Shown in pieces: positions 25,611-36,718 of a stretch of 64,000 bases of DNA. A program made the translations under genes and the position numbers. Under the pieces are notes generated by a model. That model worked only from the letters and a program-made list of their open reading frames with translations. It was not told the origin of the DNA and did no database searches. The DNA comes from Isoetes taiwanensis (taxonomy: Eukaryota; Streptophyta; Lycopodiopsida; Isoetales; Isoetaceae), in NCBI GenBank assembly GCA_021234155.1, contig JAJEKV010000005.1, positions 8,484,216 to 8,548,215 on the forward strand. Reading direction: 5' to 3'. Positions within the stretch are counted from its first letter, which is position 1. Every line of letters begins with the position of its first letter.

Positions 25611-26557
25611 GAGAAAGTGGCATAAAGTCACGAGCAATGCACAACTTTGGTCGTTTATAGAAGAAACTATTAACTATCTTCTATCTATAAACATTGCAAC
25701 ATCAACAAGACACAATATTCTTTTTGGAAGAGATTAATTCCTTAAAATTTCAATTGAAAGAGTACGTGGAAGAATACGACAAAAAGCAAAGAACTCTAAA
25801 TCTTTTGGATTGTGGGCCCACTGAAAATGGTTCTTATAGATAATTTTTATTCAGACAAACTCAATGTGTAAGGGTTAGGAATTGCAGAAGGTTTTTGGAT
25901 TGGTAAGGGAGATGCTAGCACTAGGAGCATAGTAGTACACTTGCAAAATAGAGATGTTGTATTGAAAAACATATCTTTGTTGTATTGAAAAACATATTGA
26001 AATTGAAAGGAAAATACATTTGGGTGAATGAGGATTTGACTAAAGAACAAATGGTTGCTAAAAAACAGGAAATGAAGAAAGTAAAGAAGGCCAAAAATAA
26101 TAACAAGAAAATGCAATGGGAAAAAGGCAAAGCTAATGCCCCCAACCATGATTACAATAACATCTAGATATTGGATCAAAGTAGCAGTTTTTACCTCATC
26201 CAATTCAATTTTATTAGAGTGGTATTTTCTTGGACCAGAGTTGCTTCTAGCCATTTGTCTTCCCTCGTTAATGCCTCTTGTCTGATCAAGGTAAGCTCTT
26301 GCCAAATTGTTTCCAAAGAAATCACATTCTCATTTTGAGAATTGGTCTCTTCATCTGATTTAGAAGAAGACAGTGGCAGTTTAGCATAATCAGGCTTAAT
26401 TTTCCCTTGTTTGAGAGGTTTCCATGTTGCCATAGCTACCTGTTATGGACTACTTACTAAATGTTCTGCAAAAATGGCTCTGTTACGACCTGTTCTGCAA
26501 TGACTGTTACCTGTTAAATGTAAATGTAAATGACTTTGCTATGACCTTTTCTGATAT
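25611..26557 (-). other. Possible gag-like frame; otherwise unassigned
   Basis: A frame at 26191-26433 starts MATWKPLKQGKIKPDYAKLP and runs into hydrophilic sequence. It sits upstream of the gypsy integrase on the same strand, so a gag N terminus is possible, but no zinc knuckle or capsid motif is visible. A frame at 25847-26305 is hydrophobic and AT-rich and looks non-coding. Confidence 0.25.
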
Positions 26558-26696
26558 GAATATGTAGCAAAATAACAGGGGGTTCTAGGGGGATTTGATA
26601 TAGATATAATTCTTGAAATCATAGACCATATCCCTAAAACAATTCAATGGGTTATTATAAAAAAAAACATAGATTTAAGATAAAAAATAGTCACAT

Positions 26697-27424
26697 TAGC
26701 TCACTGGTTAGATTGGTTAAAGTAGTCTTATTAGGACATTGAGTTATTTTGGTAGAGGTTCGAATCCCCGTATTTCATATTCTAAAAGCTTAAGCGAAAC
26801 CGTATAGAGGCTCGATATACCATCAAAACCTTAGGGAAACTCGTATTCGACATCTTAAAATCATAGGCGTCCCCAATCATAATTGAGCATAAAACATAGA
26901 TTTAAGATAAAAAATAGTCACATTAGCTCATTGGTTAGATTGGTTAAAGTAGTCTTATTAGGACATTGAGTTATTTTGGTAGAGGTTCGAATCCCCGTAT
27001 TTCATATTCTAAAAGCTTAAGCGAAACCGTATAGAGGCTCGATATACCATCAAAACCTTAGGGAAACTCGTATTCGACATCTTAAAATCATAGGCGTCCC
27101 CAATCATAATTGAGCATAATCGAAACGAGAGGTGTCCAGAGGCTCCAACATACAGTCTGGGCCGTCGGATTGACAGATCCGACGACTGTGGTAGTCCAGG
27201 GTGCACCTCGTTTAGAATATGTAGCAAAATAACAGGGGGTTCTAGGGGGATTTGATATAGATATAATTCTTGAAATCATAGACCATATCCCTAAAACAAT
27301 TCAATGGGTTATTATAAAAAAAAACATAGATTTAAGATAAAAAATAGTCACATTAGCTCACTGGTTAGATTGGTTAAAGTAGTCTTATTAGGACATTGAG
27401 TTATTTTGGTAGAGGTTCGAATCC
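26697..27424 (+). mobile_element. tRNA-related SINE-like sequence, three copies
   Basis: Three copies carry a TAGCTCAYTGG box A (26697, 26924, 27354). Each is followed 60 bases later by a perfect GGTTCGAATCC box B (26757, 26984, 27414), the normal internal RNA polymerase III promoter spacing. Acceptor and T stems do not pair, so these are not functional tRNA genes. They fit a tRNA-derived SINE head. Box A lies about 139 bp inside the 430-bp unit, which is unusual for a simple SINE. Confidence 0.65.
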
Positions 27425-27547
27425 CCGTATTTCATATTCTAAAAGCTTAAGCGAAACCGTATAGAGGCTCGATATACCATCAAAACCTTAGGGAAACTCG
27501 TATTCGACATCTTAAAATCATAGGCGTCCCCAATCATAATTGAGCAT

Positions 27548-27644
27548 AATCGAAACGAGAGGTGTCCAGAGGCTCCAACATACAGTCTGGGCCGTCGGAT
27601 TGACAGATCCGACGACTGTGGTAGTCCAGGGTGCACCTCGTTTA
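27548..27644. repeat. Fold-back at the end of the SINE-like unit
   Basis: AAACGAGAGGTGTCCAG at the left pairs imperfectly with the reverse complement of CCAGGGTGCACCTCGTTT at the right. An inner 7-bp stem (GTCGGAT with ATCCGAC) closes a six-base loop. The same fold-back ends the first unit at about 27118-27214. Confidence 0.65.
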
Positions 27645-27834
27645 GAATATGTAGCAACGACTCTGTTGTAGCAATGGCTTTGTTACAGCCTGGATTTCTG
27701 CAGACAGCCTAAATGTAGGCTCAACTCCAAATGTATTTGCTTTTCCTTTCTTTTCCATTGTCCTTATCAAGCCCGTTAACAGATTCACCCATGTTTGTGT
27801 CTTTTTCCTTGCCGTATATATGTCTAGTTCTCTC

Positions 27835-28262
27835 CGTCCCTCCCTCCCTCCCTCTCCCTCTCCTCCCCACAACACCCCACCCACACCCACACAACGTTTC
27901 CCTCGGCTTCTTAGGCTATCCCCAGACTATGCCCAAGTGTTGTTTTCAGACGCAGACGCTTACGTTTATGTACGTTCGGTACCTTAGGGGATGTACAAAG
28001 ATCTGGCGCTCAAAGGATAAACTCCCACCTCCTCGTACTTCTAACAAAATCTTCCTATTTCCGTCCCCCCCCCTCCCTCCCTCCCTCCCCTCCATCCTCT
28101 CCCCCCCCACACACACACCCACACCCACACAACGTTTCTTGGCTTCTTAGGCTATCCCTGTATTATGCCCAGTGTTGTTTTCGTACGCGTACGCTACGTT
28201 TATGTACGTTCAGTACCTTAGGGGATGTACAGTACGTCTCGTACTTTAAGAATGTATGGTAA
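27835..28262. repeat. Direct duplication with CT/CA-rich tract, ~237-bp period
   Basis: CACACAACGTTTC, then GGCTTCTTAGGCTATCCC, and later TACGTTTATGTACGTT with TACCTTAGGGGATGTAC, occur in both halves. Each copy is preceded by a CCCTCCCTCC-type low-complexity tract. Long frames across this stretch are low-complexity artefacts. Confidence 0.85.
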
Positions 28263-29870
28263 AATTTTTTATTTTTTTTTTTAAGGGGGGTTAAACCATA
28301 CAATAGTGTAATTTCGTGTCCTTAACATTTTTGTGCCCTAAAGTCAGCATACTCGAAGCCGCATTTCATCTGGTTCTCGAAGCCGCATTTCATCTGGTTC
28401 TTCCTACAGAGAATCGAATACAGAGAATCGAAGAGGCCATTAGAGATTGATGGCAGCAGGTGGAGCCATGAGGAATCATCAAACAACAGGTCGCTAATGG
28501 ATACCGGACGATTTTAGCAGGTGAGAGCTCTCACAGACAAATATTCATGTGGTTGATTTTTCTTGCTTTCTTGTCTTTAAAATCGATTTACTGCAAGGTG
28601 TTCTGATACTATTCCATTTCGAGCATGCACTGGAACATTCGAGCTGAGCAGGTGCAACCTTCTTATGCTTGTATATTTATTAGATTTCCATTTCTTTATT
28701 TTGTTGTAAAACTGCAATAAGGGACTTCAGTTAGCAACAAGATATAGCAGGGCAACTACGTTCTCTCTGCCTTGACAATACTGTTTTTTTCTTTGTTCCC
28801 ATCTTGCCATAATGATAATAGTTATATCTTTGTTCTCTATGTTGCATTAATGTCTTATATCTGTTCAAATGGATAAACAGGTCTAAAAGAAATCGTGAGC
28901 TGTCATTCATTGCCTGGCCTCTTGACCAGGTGAAATTTTCTTGTGCTTATACTTTTCTATAATTTTAAGTGCTATAGTTTAGAGTGCTGCCATTTTGAGT
29001 ACTGCCACATAGTTTAGAGTGCTGCCATATAGTTTAGAGTGCTGCCATTTTGAGTGCTGCGGGCCTGCGGCACAAGAAAATTTCAGATATTTCATAAGTC
29101 CGGATCTTTACAATGCTGCCATTTTGAGTGCTTGTACTTTCCATAATATTGGGACAGTTTAATAAGTAGCTGCCATATAAGAAATAGTCAACTCCATATG
29201 GACTTATGGAGGATTATCACATCCTAAGGAGGATTATCACATCTGCCAGTTATTGGCAATGGCAACACTACTGCGAATGGCAATGCTGGTGGGAATAGTG
29301 GCATTGCAGCAAAAGGATCGACAAGCAAATCCCAGGATCAAGAACAGCGCAAAGGCATCCCATGAACTGAGGAAGAGCACAGATAATGCATAATTTAGGA
29401 CCTGTTTCATGTTGTTCTGATTTTACATAGTTATTTCGTCATTGGTTTTGTGACTGGATATGTTGTGCTGCGAAATGAATGAGCTTTAATTCATTTCCTC
29501 AGCCCATGATGAATTCGAACAACTGAGGAAATGGCATTTGAACATGTTGCAAGGGTACACTTAAGCATGTGCTACTACTATGATAATGTCTTTTTAGAAA
29601 ACTTATTCTGTTTTTGTGCTCATCTATAATACTGCTATGTATTTACAATGGTCTTATTTACTACTATGGTAAAGGAAAACTAAAAATACAATAAATTTTT
29701 TATATGTGTACTGTACGTACATAACATACACTACGTACTTTACGTATTGTATGCCAGATAAGACAACTACTATTAAACGTATGTAAAGTACGCAAAACCT
29801 CTAAGGTACGAATAACGTACAGTACGTAAGAAGACGTACTGTACCCGAACGGTACAATACGTACATGACT
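28180..29870. mobile_element. Candidate Pack-type transposon with degenerate terminal repeats
   Basis: The left edge has ACGTT, then a few bases later GTACCTTAGGGG, followed by TACG-rich sequence. The right edge (29700-29870), reverse complemented, has ACGTT, then GTACCTTAGAGG, then TACG-rich sequence. Between them is a MYB gene fragment and no transposase, as in Pack-type elements. Pairing of the ends is imperfect and no target duplication was identified. A short tandem repeat (CTCGAAGCCGCATTTCATCT) lies at about 28350-28400. Confidence 0.4.
29252..29383 (+). pseudogene. DIVARICATA/KUA-type 1R-MYB exon fragment with nonsense codon
   Basis: After a CCAG acceptor the frame encodes a Gly/Asn/Ser-rich linker, then STSKSQDQEQRKGIP, a TGA, then TEEEHR and a TAA. 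Plant SHAQKYF-type MYB transcription factors have RRKG(I/V)PWTEEEHRLFL at this point, so TGA replaces the first invariant Trp (TGG). The rest of the MYB repeat, including SHAQKYF, is missing. It is a captured or decayed gene piece and cannot make a DNA-binding domain. Confidence 0.75.
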
Positions 29871-30416
29871 ACACTGATTATGCCACATCAGCGCCATTCA
29901 TCTATTGTCGTTGGATTATCTATGGCATCACTATGGGTAAAAGAATGCTAGAGTGTCCTACATTTGGTCAAATGTAGAGTAAGAGATGTATCATATTTCA
30001 AATATATAACAGTTTTTTCAGTACGTCCATAATAACACTATTAAGAAATCTTTTTTTTTTGGAACTACTTGCTACATCAACTAAAGCGAAATCATGAACC
30101 AAATTTCATTCCCACCGCTCTAACCGCTCCAAGAAACCCTTGTATGTTGGGAGAATTTCCCACTTTCTGGCTAAAACTTCGCCCACCTCCAGGATTTCCC
30201 TCCTTCTTGCCAGAATTCCTCTGGCTAACCTTAAACCACGCAAGAACCATGATGAACAACGAAGGAACGAAAATGACACAAGAAGATTGCAATATCAACA
30301 AAGAAAATAAGGCGTAAGATTGATATAATTGTTAGAATTAGGCCCTTTTTCCACGACAGTCTTATTTTATGGCTGTCACATAATTATAAGACACCCTTTT
30401 GGGCTCCATGTCATAC

Positions 30417-30530
30417 TTAAGACATGTCTTAAAAAAACAATTTTCCATTACATTATTATAAGACACGTCTTATTGACACGTGTCTTATATTCACAGTTTT
30501 CCACTACACAGAAATAAGACATGTCTTATT
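30417..30530. repeat. Subterminal palindromes of the Harbinger element
   Basis: TTAAGACATGTCTTAA (30417-30432) and the 18-bp palindrome around AAGACATGTCTT at 30513-30530 are perfect. Between them is a degenerate pair (TAAGACACG with CACGTGTCTTA, 30458-30487). All share TAAGACRYGTCTTA. They lie between the terminus and the transposase stop codon, where Harbinger-type proteins could bind. Confidence 0.8.
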
Positions 30531-30585
30531 ATTAAAAACTATATTATAAGCAACAAAAACATAAACTCCTTATAAATCAACATTT

Positions 30586-31923
30586 TTAGTCGTCGTCTAT
30601 GTCCATAGGAGAATGATGAGTATTGTATAAAGCTTTTGCCAACGCATCCCTTCTTGCAGTGTCTTCTAGAACTAGTTCTTCCTCAACATTTTTCTCATTC
30701 CAATTGTCCACTCCATTCTCATCAGCCTCCTGAGAGTTCTCATTTGGGTGTGCACTTACTGCACCTAGTTCACGTAATGCCTCCCTTGCACTTGCCTCAT
30801 TTTCTTCTAACTCTGAGCCTGCCTCAGTGACCCAATCCTCATCAAATGTCTCGTTATGTATAATGCATAAATTATGCATTACCAAACAAGCAGCTACAAC
30901 AATTGGTACATGCTTTAGATGTGTCTCTGTCTTCTTCAATAGTATGCGAAATCGTGCTTTTAGTATCCCAAAGGCCCGCTCCACAGACATTCTAGTGCTT
31001 GATTGGATGAAATTCCAATGTTTTTCATGATCCTTAAATCCAGTACCTTTGTTGATAAATGGTGTCAATAACCAAAGCCTAGGAGTGTATCCAGCATCAC
31101 CAAGCAAAAAATAGTTCTTCATTTCACCAGACTCAAAATTAGCATAAGCTGTTGTTCTTTGCATTAAAGCCCAATCGTGCATGCTTCCAGCCCACCCAAT
31201 ATCATAGTCCCATATCAAACATCTCGAATTCACAATGGCCTGCAGAAGTATAGAATGGAACCCTTTCCTATTGTAATAGTCTGCACCATGGTCAACTGGA
31301 GCTGTGATAGGAATATGACTGCCATCTACTGCCCCAATTACATTTGGAATGCCTTGTTTTGCCTCATATGCAATAGCGAACTCTTTGCATTGCTTTTCAT
31401 TCGGCCAATGTAATCCACAATGCAATTCTCTCATTTTTTGCTTGATAGCTCGACTAAATTCTATAACACATCTATGCACCGTTGTAGTGCCAACTCCATA
31501 AAGTTCTGCTACATAGTCAAGTGTAGATCCAGTAGCTAGGCGTGTCAATGCAATGGCAACCTTTTTTGGCACTTCTATTGCCATACGCATATTGGTATCT
31601 CGTTTCAATAGGACAGGGTGGAAAATATCACAAACCCAATGAAAGGTTGCTCTAGAAACCCTCATTCTTTGTCAAAACATTCTATCTGTGTGACTCAGTG
31701 ATAGAATGTTCTCATAGAAGCCCTCGACCCGCTTATGCACCCAACAAATAGGCTTTGCCCTCTTCATGAAAGGCATATAGCTTACTAATTCAATCACCTG
31801 CATACACGCCTTCATATATCTTGTTGACGGTCGTGCATCACTAGGCCTCAACAACTCTAGCATGATGAAGACGTGAAGTGCTTGGCAAATTTGAAATAGA
31901 CCCTTCCGCATAGTCAGATCCAT
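30586..31923 (-). pseudogene. Harbinger DDE transposase with one premature TGA
   Basis: The frame from ATG at 31923 is open except for one TGA at 31672-31674. Counting that codon it has 445 codons, the usual length for PIF/Harbinger transposases. The downstream part (ATG at 31665, 359 residues) has a helix-turn-helix region (TGSTLDYVAELYGVGTTTVH) and a DDE_Tnp_4 domain. GAVDGSHIP gives Asp114, LLGDAGY gives Asp190, and SVERAFGILKARFRIL gives Glu229, with GWAGSMHD between. The stop falls in the conserved FR-R-MSRATF start of the domain and is consistent with CGA to TGA at a methylated CpG. Translation from the internal ATG would keep the catalytic triad but lose the N-terminal 80 or so residues. 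Confidence 0.93.
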
Positions 31924-32219
31924 GCCGAAGGATATGACCTGTAAGTGTTGAAGTAAATAAACACATTCAGCGCATGTAGAGCATCAATAAATAGAGAATG
32001 ATTAGTGCATATAGGAATGAAACAAAACATTGTAATAGCATCACTTAGTGGAACACTAATTTTGACAATAAACACAACATTGGAAACACAACTACATTGG
32101 AAACATTGGAAACACAACTAATGAGAATGATTTGACATTTGAAAAACACTTGTTACTTCATTAACAACAAAGTTGACTATTGGCAAATAGAAGACCAGTT
32201 TAACAACTCAAAGTGGCAA

Positions 32220-33221
32220 CTACTGCAGTTTCTCAAAAAGGCCTTGCAAACTTTGAGATATTCCCTTCAGCATATTCAATTTTTCCTTCTCTAATGCAAG
32301 GTTATCATCCTGGGCCTTTTCACTTATTTCAGTCATTCTTTTTATTGCTGCAGCAACCTCAGATGCTGCACCTTTTGCTTTTCTCTTTTTCTTTGGATTT
32401 ACGTTCTTCTTCTCATCTGGTGTCAACCTCTTACCCCCATCTTCTTTGTCAATGTTTGTCTTACTACTCTCCCCACATTTACTACTCTCCCCACCTTCTG
32501 TCTCAACATTGTCAACCTCTTCTGTATTTTCAACCATAGGTGTATTAGCATCTATGGTGCTATCATGAGCATAGCAAACAACGTGAGCACGTTCACTCAT
32601 GTACTGGTCTATTAGATCAAACCACTTACACTTCTCAGATCTTTCTGCACCTGAGAGATTATTTTGGACCTTGTCTTGTTTATAGTCTCCATAGACGGCT
32701 TGCCACTTCTTCCTACACTCATCAGCATCTTTGTCCACGTCTGGACATCGTGCCACTAACTGCACGTACAATTTTTGCCAAATATCAAAACCCTATTTTC
32801 CAGCTTTTGTAATGAACTCCTCGTGCATTTCTCCACGTAAATGGATTAGGGCAACCACCCAATTCTCCTTCCAGTTTGTGCCTCTTCCTTTCTGAACGTC
32901 TCCAGCAGGTGCTTTAACAGGCTCCTTCCCTTTTCTTCCACGAGGTTTTTTCTTTTCACCCGATTCTTGAACAATTTCACTTAGGTTTTGGTTTGGCTCA
33001 TTTACAATTGGGGGGCTAGCATAAGGGTATACTTGGGGGATAGAGGATCGTCTTGCAACTGGACCGCGTGAAAATGCATGAAATGAGACAGGATAGGTTG
33101 GAAGGTTCAGAGCAGGTTGAGAGGAAGGTATTTCTTGCGATTCAGATTCCTCAAGGCTTTGGGTATAAGAGTAGGACGAATATCCTTGAGGCATATAGGA
33201 GTAATCATCAAATCCATCCAT
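32220..33221 (-). pseudogene. Harbinger ORF1: SANT/trihelix (Myb-like) protein with one premature TAG
   Basis: Harbinger elements need this second protein for DNA binding and nuclear import of the transposase. ATG at 33221 begins MDGFDDYSY and opens a Tyr/Ser/Pro-rich region, then basic KKPRGRKGKEPVK. A trihelix-like domain follows (NWKENWVVALIHLRGEMHEEF, then FDIWQKLY, then ADECRKKWQAVYGDYKQDK), then an acidic/basic linker with NPKKKRKAK and a C-terminal coiled coil. A single in-frame TAG at 32793-32795 splits the trihelix domain (probably CAG to TAG). The rest is open to the stop at 32220. It lies 297 bp upstream of the transposase start, same strand. Confidence 0.88.
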
Positions 33222-33408
33222 GGCAGATATCTGGGAATCTAACATGGCAAATAAAGAAAAAAGAAGAATGATAAGTTCAAAGTTTATAGTGCAAAAAAGA
33301 AACAAGAAAAAAACAATGCTCACATCATTTACAAGATACACTTGGAAAAATGTCTAGTAAAAATACAAAATACCAATATAAAAAAGAAAGACCAAAGACC
33401 AATTGGTA

Positions 33409-33660
33409 GAATACTTTTGAAAAAACCATTGATACAAGAAAATGCAAAACCATTGATAGAAGAAAATACTTTTGATAGAAGAATACTTTTGTAAAAACCA
33501 TGCAAAACATTGATCGAAGAATACTTTTGTAAAAACCATTGATAAAAAAAAATACTTTTGTAAAAACCATTGATAGAAACCATTGTAAAGACCATTGTAA
33601 AATACTTTTGATAGACAATACTTTTGTAAAAACCATTGATTGTAAAAACCATTGAATTTA
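33409..33660. repeat. Short tandem repeats: AATACTTTTGTAAAAACC
   Basis: Several imperfect copies of AATACTTTTG(T/A), then AAAAACCATTGATA, with AGAAG variants. They lie upstream of Harbinger ORF1 and are responsible for long low-complexity minus-strand frames that are not genes. Confidence 0.85.
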
Positions 33661-33714
33661 TAAAGACCTTTGAAATACTGAGATCATGACAGAGAGGTCA
33701 TTCCAGGTAATTAC

Positions 33715-34085
33715 AGAGGTTTTGGATTAATGGTACAGAGGTTTCGGATTAACAGGTTTCAGATTAATAGGTTTCGGATTAACAGGTTTCGGATTAACAG
33801 AGGTTTCAATTACAGGTCAGATTAACAGAGGTTTCGGATTAACAGAAGTAGAAACATGAAGCAGAGTTTCGGATTAACAAAGGTAGAAACATGAAGCAGA
33901 GTAAAAATAGATTGAAACAGTTCCGGATTTCTCCAACAGTTCCGGATTTCTCCAACAGTTCCGGATAGTAGAAATAGATAGTAGAAACATGTAGTTCCAG
34001 ATAGTAACAGATAGAGACAGATAGGAGATAGTTCCGGATAGCAGATTCAAGACTAACACTCAGAATTCCAGATTCACAAGACAGA
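33715..34085. repeat. Short tandem repeats: GGTTTCGGATTAACAG and AGTTCCGGATTTCTCC
   Basis: Many copies of a 14-17-bp GGTTTCGGATTAACAG unit are followed by AGTTCCGGAT units. They end just before homology to the inverted-dimer transposon resumes at 34094. They may be the subterminal repeats of the Harbinger element's other end. Confidence 0.8.
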
Positions 34086-34093
34086 CTCAATAT

Positions 34094-34331
34094 AATGTCT
34101 GCAACATCTTTGAATTCGTAAGTAGTTTTAATTTATGTTTTACTTACGCATGCTGCTTTTTTCCTTGCAGAGTGAATTATATGAGATGTTCAGAAATGAA
34201 CATCCTGAAATGAAGATTAGTGGCAGAATATTCGAGCTGTTTAAGCCTACGTGCGTGCCAAGGTTGAAAGAGACAAACACATGTTGTTGCGTGAAACATG
34301 AACAAGCTGAGCAATATAGGAAACCATTTAG
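34094..34331 (+). pseudogene. Middle exon of the dimer transposase, left copy
   Basis: After a TTGCAG acceptor at about 34171 the frame reads ELYEMFRNEHPEMKISGR, then Cys-rich CCCVKHEQAEQYRKPF, and is cut by the 8-kb insertion at 34331. The equivalent on the other copy is the minus strand at 46150-46400. In related proteins this block (LYELF-EEHP-KIG) precedes the C-x-C-x-x-H motif and then the DDE-like region. Confidence 0.8.
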
Positions 34332-35991
34332 AACTATCATTCATTTACTTTCAGTTTATGTCAGGAAATTGGGAATTTTAGAGAGCGTCCCTTTTACCCA
34401 TGTGGCTTTTCCCGTCCGTGAAAATGGCTCCCGCTTAAAAACAACTCAAAAAATTTTTCCTCCCTCCCGAAGACGTTGTTTTTCCCACTTTCTTCTTCTG
34501 CGCCCATTTTTGCTTTCGCTTCATCTTCCCTTCTTCCCCGTTTTCACTCCACCGCCTCTTCTCTTCTCCTTCCTTTCTTCCGGTGATGACAACAGTGCCT
34601 CCAACTCTTCTTCTGATGATGACAATGGCGCCTCCAACTCCAGTGACGGCAAGGCTGCACCGATGTTCCAACTCTGGTGATGCTCCAACTCCGGTGACAG
34701 CAACTATGCACCACTGCCTTTGCTCCACTGCCTTGCTGCTTGTAATATCATTTTCTTTCTTCTCAAAGTTTTTTTAATCTGATAGGCTGGTGTTTAATCG
34801 TTGGTTCTTAATCTGCTTGCAGTTCGGTAAAAATCTCGAGTCTTTTGAAAAATCCAAGCAGGGATTTTCAATTGGCTACAAACAAATCTGTTTGGAGACG
34901 AACTCATCCAAAAATCAACAACAATGTCCAAGCTTGGTTTAAGCTTTTGTGTATTTATTTGATTTAGGCATGCATCGACTGTCTGAGTTCCTTTTTGGTG
35001 ATATGCTGATTAAAAACTATGAATGCAGTTTATAAAAGACCGTTCTGTTATGAATTTGTGAACTTCTGGATAGAGCAGTTTGTTGTGGGCATATAGTCTT
35101 CATCGGCTTTCTAATGTTAGATTACTTTTGATTGGATAAAGTTTGCAAGCAATCATCCAATTGTTCTGATCCAATTTGAAACCTAGTTTATGAAGCTGGT
35201 ATTCCCCTTTGGCAGCATCAATTTCATTGCACAGATACTGGTATTAAAGCATTGGACAATAATAAAAAGCCCTTAGTTCTGAAAGAATCCTTGAGCTTCA
35301 CATGCAAAGTGCTACTCTGTAGTTGAATCAAAGCCCCTTAGTCAGATTCTTCTATATCACAAGAATAAAAGCTTCAGAATCCCAAATCAGTATTTTCAGT
35401 TAACTGGGCATCATATTTTGAGCAGCTTTTGGAATTGATTGATTGCTGGCCTAATTTTGTGAGTTTATCTGGTTTGGAAAGAGCAGCTCAAAGATCATGA
35501 AGGCAGGCTAAATCACGCTTGGCATGATAATGTGCTCCATACTTTGTTGAATGGTCCTTGCCAAATCACGCTTGGCGTGTATTGCTGCTCCATACCTGCT
35601 TCATAACTGCAAAATCATGTGCTTAGTACAGAGAAAAAGCACTGGTATATTTCTCTTCAATGGAATATATGTTGATGAATCCTAGTCAAGCATATTTGAT
35701 GCTTTAAGGAAAAAAGACTAATATAGTATATTTTATCTGAGAAGCAAATGTCTCAATAATGTATTATTGGGCTTTAATTTTCTAGTTTTTCTATAATAAT
35801 TTCAATTTGACACAGCTCACAAGGGTTTTAAATGAGATTTTTTTTAAAGTAATGACAATGTATTTTAATATCAAAGCAATAATAATTGCCATTATTATAT
35901 TGTGTGTATGAATGTGCTAGTGTCTGTAAATGCTAATCAAACATCAATTTCTTCCTCGTATTTTAAATAATAATTAAAACACCTATTAATT
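34332..35991. other. Unassigned part of the 8-kb insertion
   Basis: A pyrimidine-rich tract at 34440-34600 and a short Ser/Asn-rich repeat (TCCAACTC with GGTGATG motifs, 34580-34700) resemble a 5' leader and start of a gene, but no protein is recognised. The remainder to 35991 shows nothing identifiable. Confidence 0.3.
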
Positions 35992-36089
35992 TTATCTTCT
36001 TATCGTGATACGAAGATAAGTTCAATTCTCAAAACCAGCAAGCTAACTAAGAGAGACAAGAAGAAGAGAGAAAACACAACTGAAAGAAA

Positions 36090-36240
36090 GCCACATCTGG
36101 GCATCTCCACTAAAAAACCACAACATGGTAACAATGCTACATCTGGGCATCTCCACTAAAAAACCACAACATGGTAACAATGCTAAGAAAGCCACATCTG
36201 GGCATCTCCACTAAAAAACCACAACATGGTAACAATGCTC
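36090..36240. repeat. Tandem repeat, ~49-bp unit, three copies
   Basis: GCCACATCTGGGCATCTCC, then ACTAAAAAACCACAACATGG and TAACAATGCT, occurs three times in a row, with one copy at the equivalent place in unit 2 (about 38527-38575). Confidence 0.92.
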
Positions 36241-36718
36241 ACAAAATGCATTGAAAGTGTAGACCATTATAGTCGGGATTAAAAAACCTCGCCCTTTCGG
36301 GTTTTCGAGGAAAAACCCTGACGAGAATAGTAACACTAATCAATGATAGGCTATAAACACAATTGAGTATAAGATGGCTTGAACAAAGCTGAAAATCCAG
36401 ATTCTCTAAAACTCCTAGACGTCTGCAATGATGCTCGATTATTCTCCTACAATAAAGCTTGATAAAAGGACCTGCAACCCCAAATCACGAAGAAATAGCA
36501 GACGCTCCCAACCTATCAACCTGCACATTAGTATACAAACATGCAATGACATGCCAAGCATAGAGCTCACATATCTCCAACCATCTACTAACTCAAAGGC
36601 AGTAATCTCACAACCAATTGTACTAGGTACGAGGGCCTCCAATATCACAACCAAGAACTTGCACACATTCAAGATCTCACAATCACCACTGGCACACACA
36701 GCAAAATAGCCACACATT

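Larger units (their letters stand above)
26558..27657. repeat. Nested tandem duplication bounded by GAATATGTAGCAA
   Basis: The 13-mer GAATATGTAGCAA occurs at 26558, 27215 and 27645. It bounds a 657-bp unit and a 430-bp unit. They are nearly identical except that the first contains an extra 227-bp internal duplication (about 26664-26890 repeated at 26891-27117). The simplest reading is an insertion with a 13-bp target duplication, then tandem duplication of target plus insert, then an internal duplication in one copy. Confidence 0.92.
30339..33660 (-). mobile_element. PIF/Harbinger transposon, near-autonomous
   Basis: The left end reads GGCCCTTTTTCCACGACAGT directly after TTA at 30336-30338, as expected for a PIF/Harbinger terminus at its TTA target. 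It encodes the standard pair of Harbinger genes on the minus strand: a DDE transposase and a SANT/trihelix DNA-binding protein. The other terminus could not be placed. It lies somewhere between about 33.66 and 34.09 kb in a region of short tandem repeats, or has been deleted with adjoining target sequence. Confidence 0.88.

Noticed and set aside
25985-26167. Lys-rich plus-strand frame resembling a coiled coil
   Set aside because: It is AT-rich, antisense to another frame and surrounded by retrotransposon remains; composition alone explains it.
26697-26775. tRNA gene (A and B boxes at normal spacing; copies at 26924 and 27354)
   Set aside because: The acceptor and T stems do not pair and the same sequence is repeated in tandem, so it is SINE-like and not a functional tRNA.
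27731-28150. Long plus-strand Pro/Ser/Leu-rich frame
   Set aside because: It is produced by CCCTCCC and CACACC low-complexity tracts and a direct duplication, with no real domain.
33325-33652. Overlapping ~100-residue minus-strand frames rich in Phe/Tyr
   Set aside because: They are made of repeated short units (AATACTTTTGTAAAAACC), not coding sequence.
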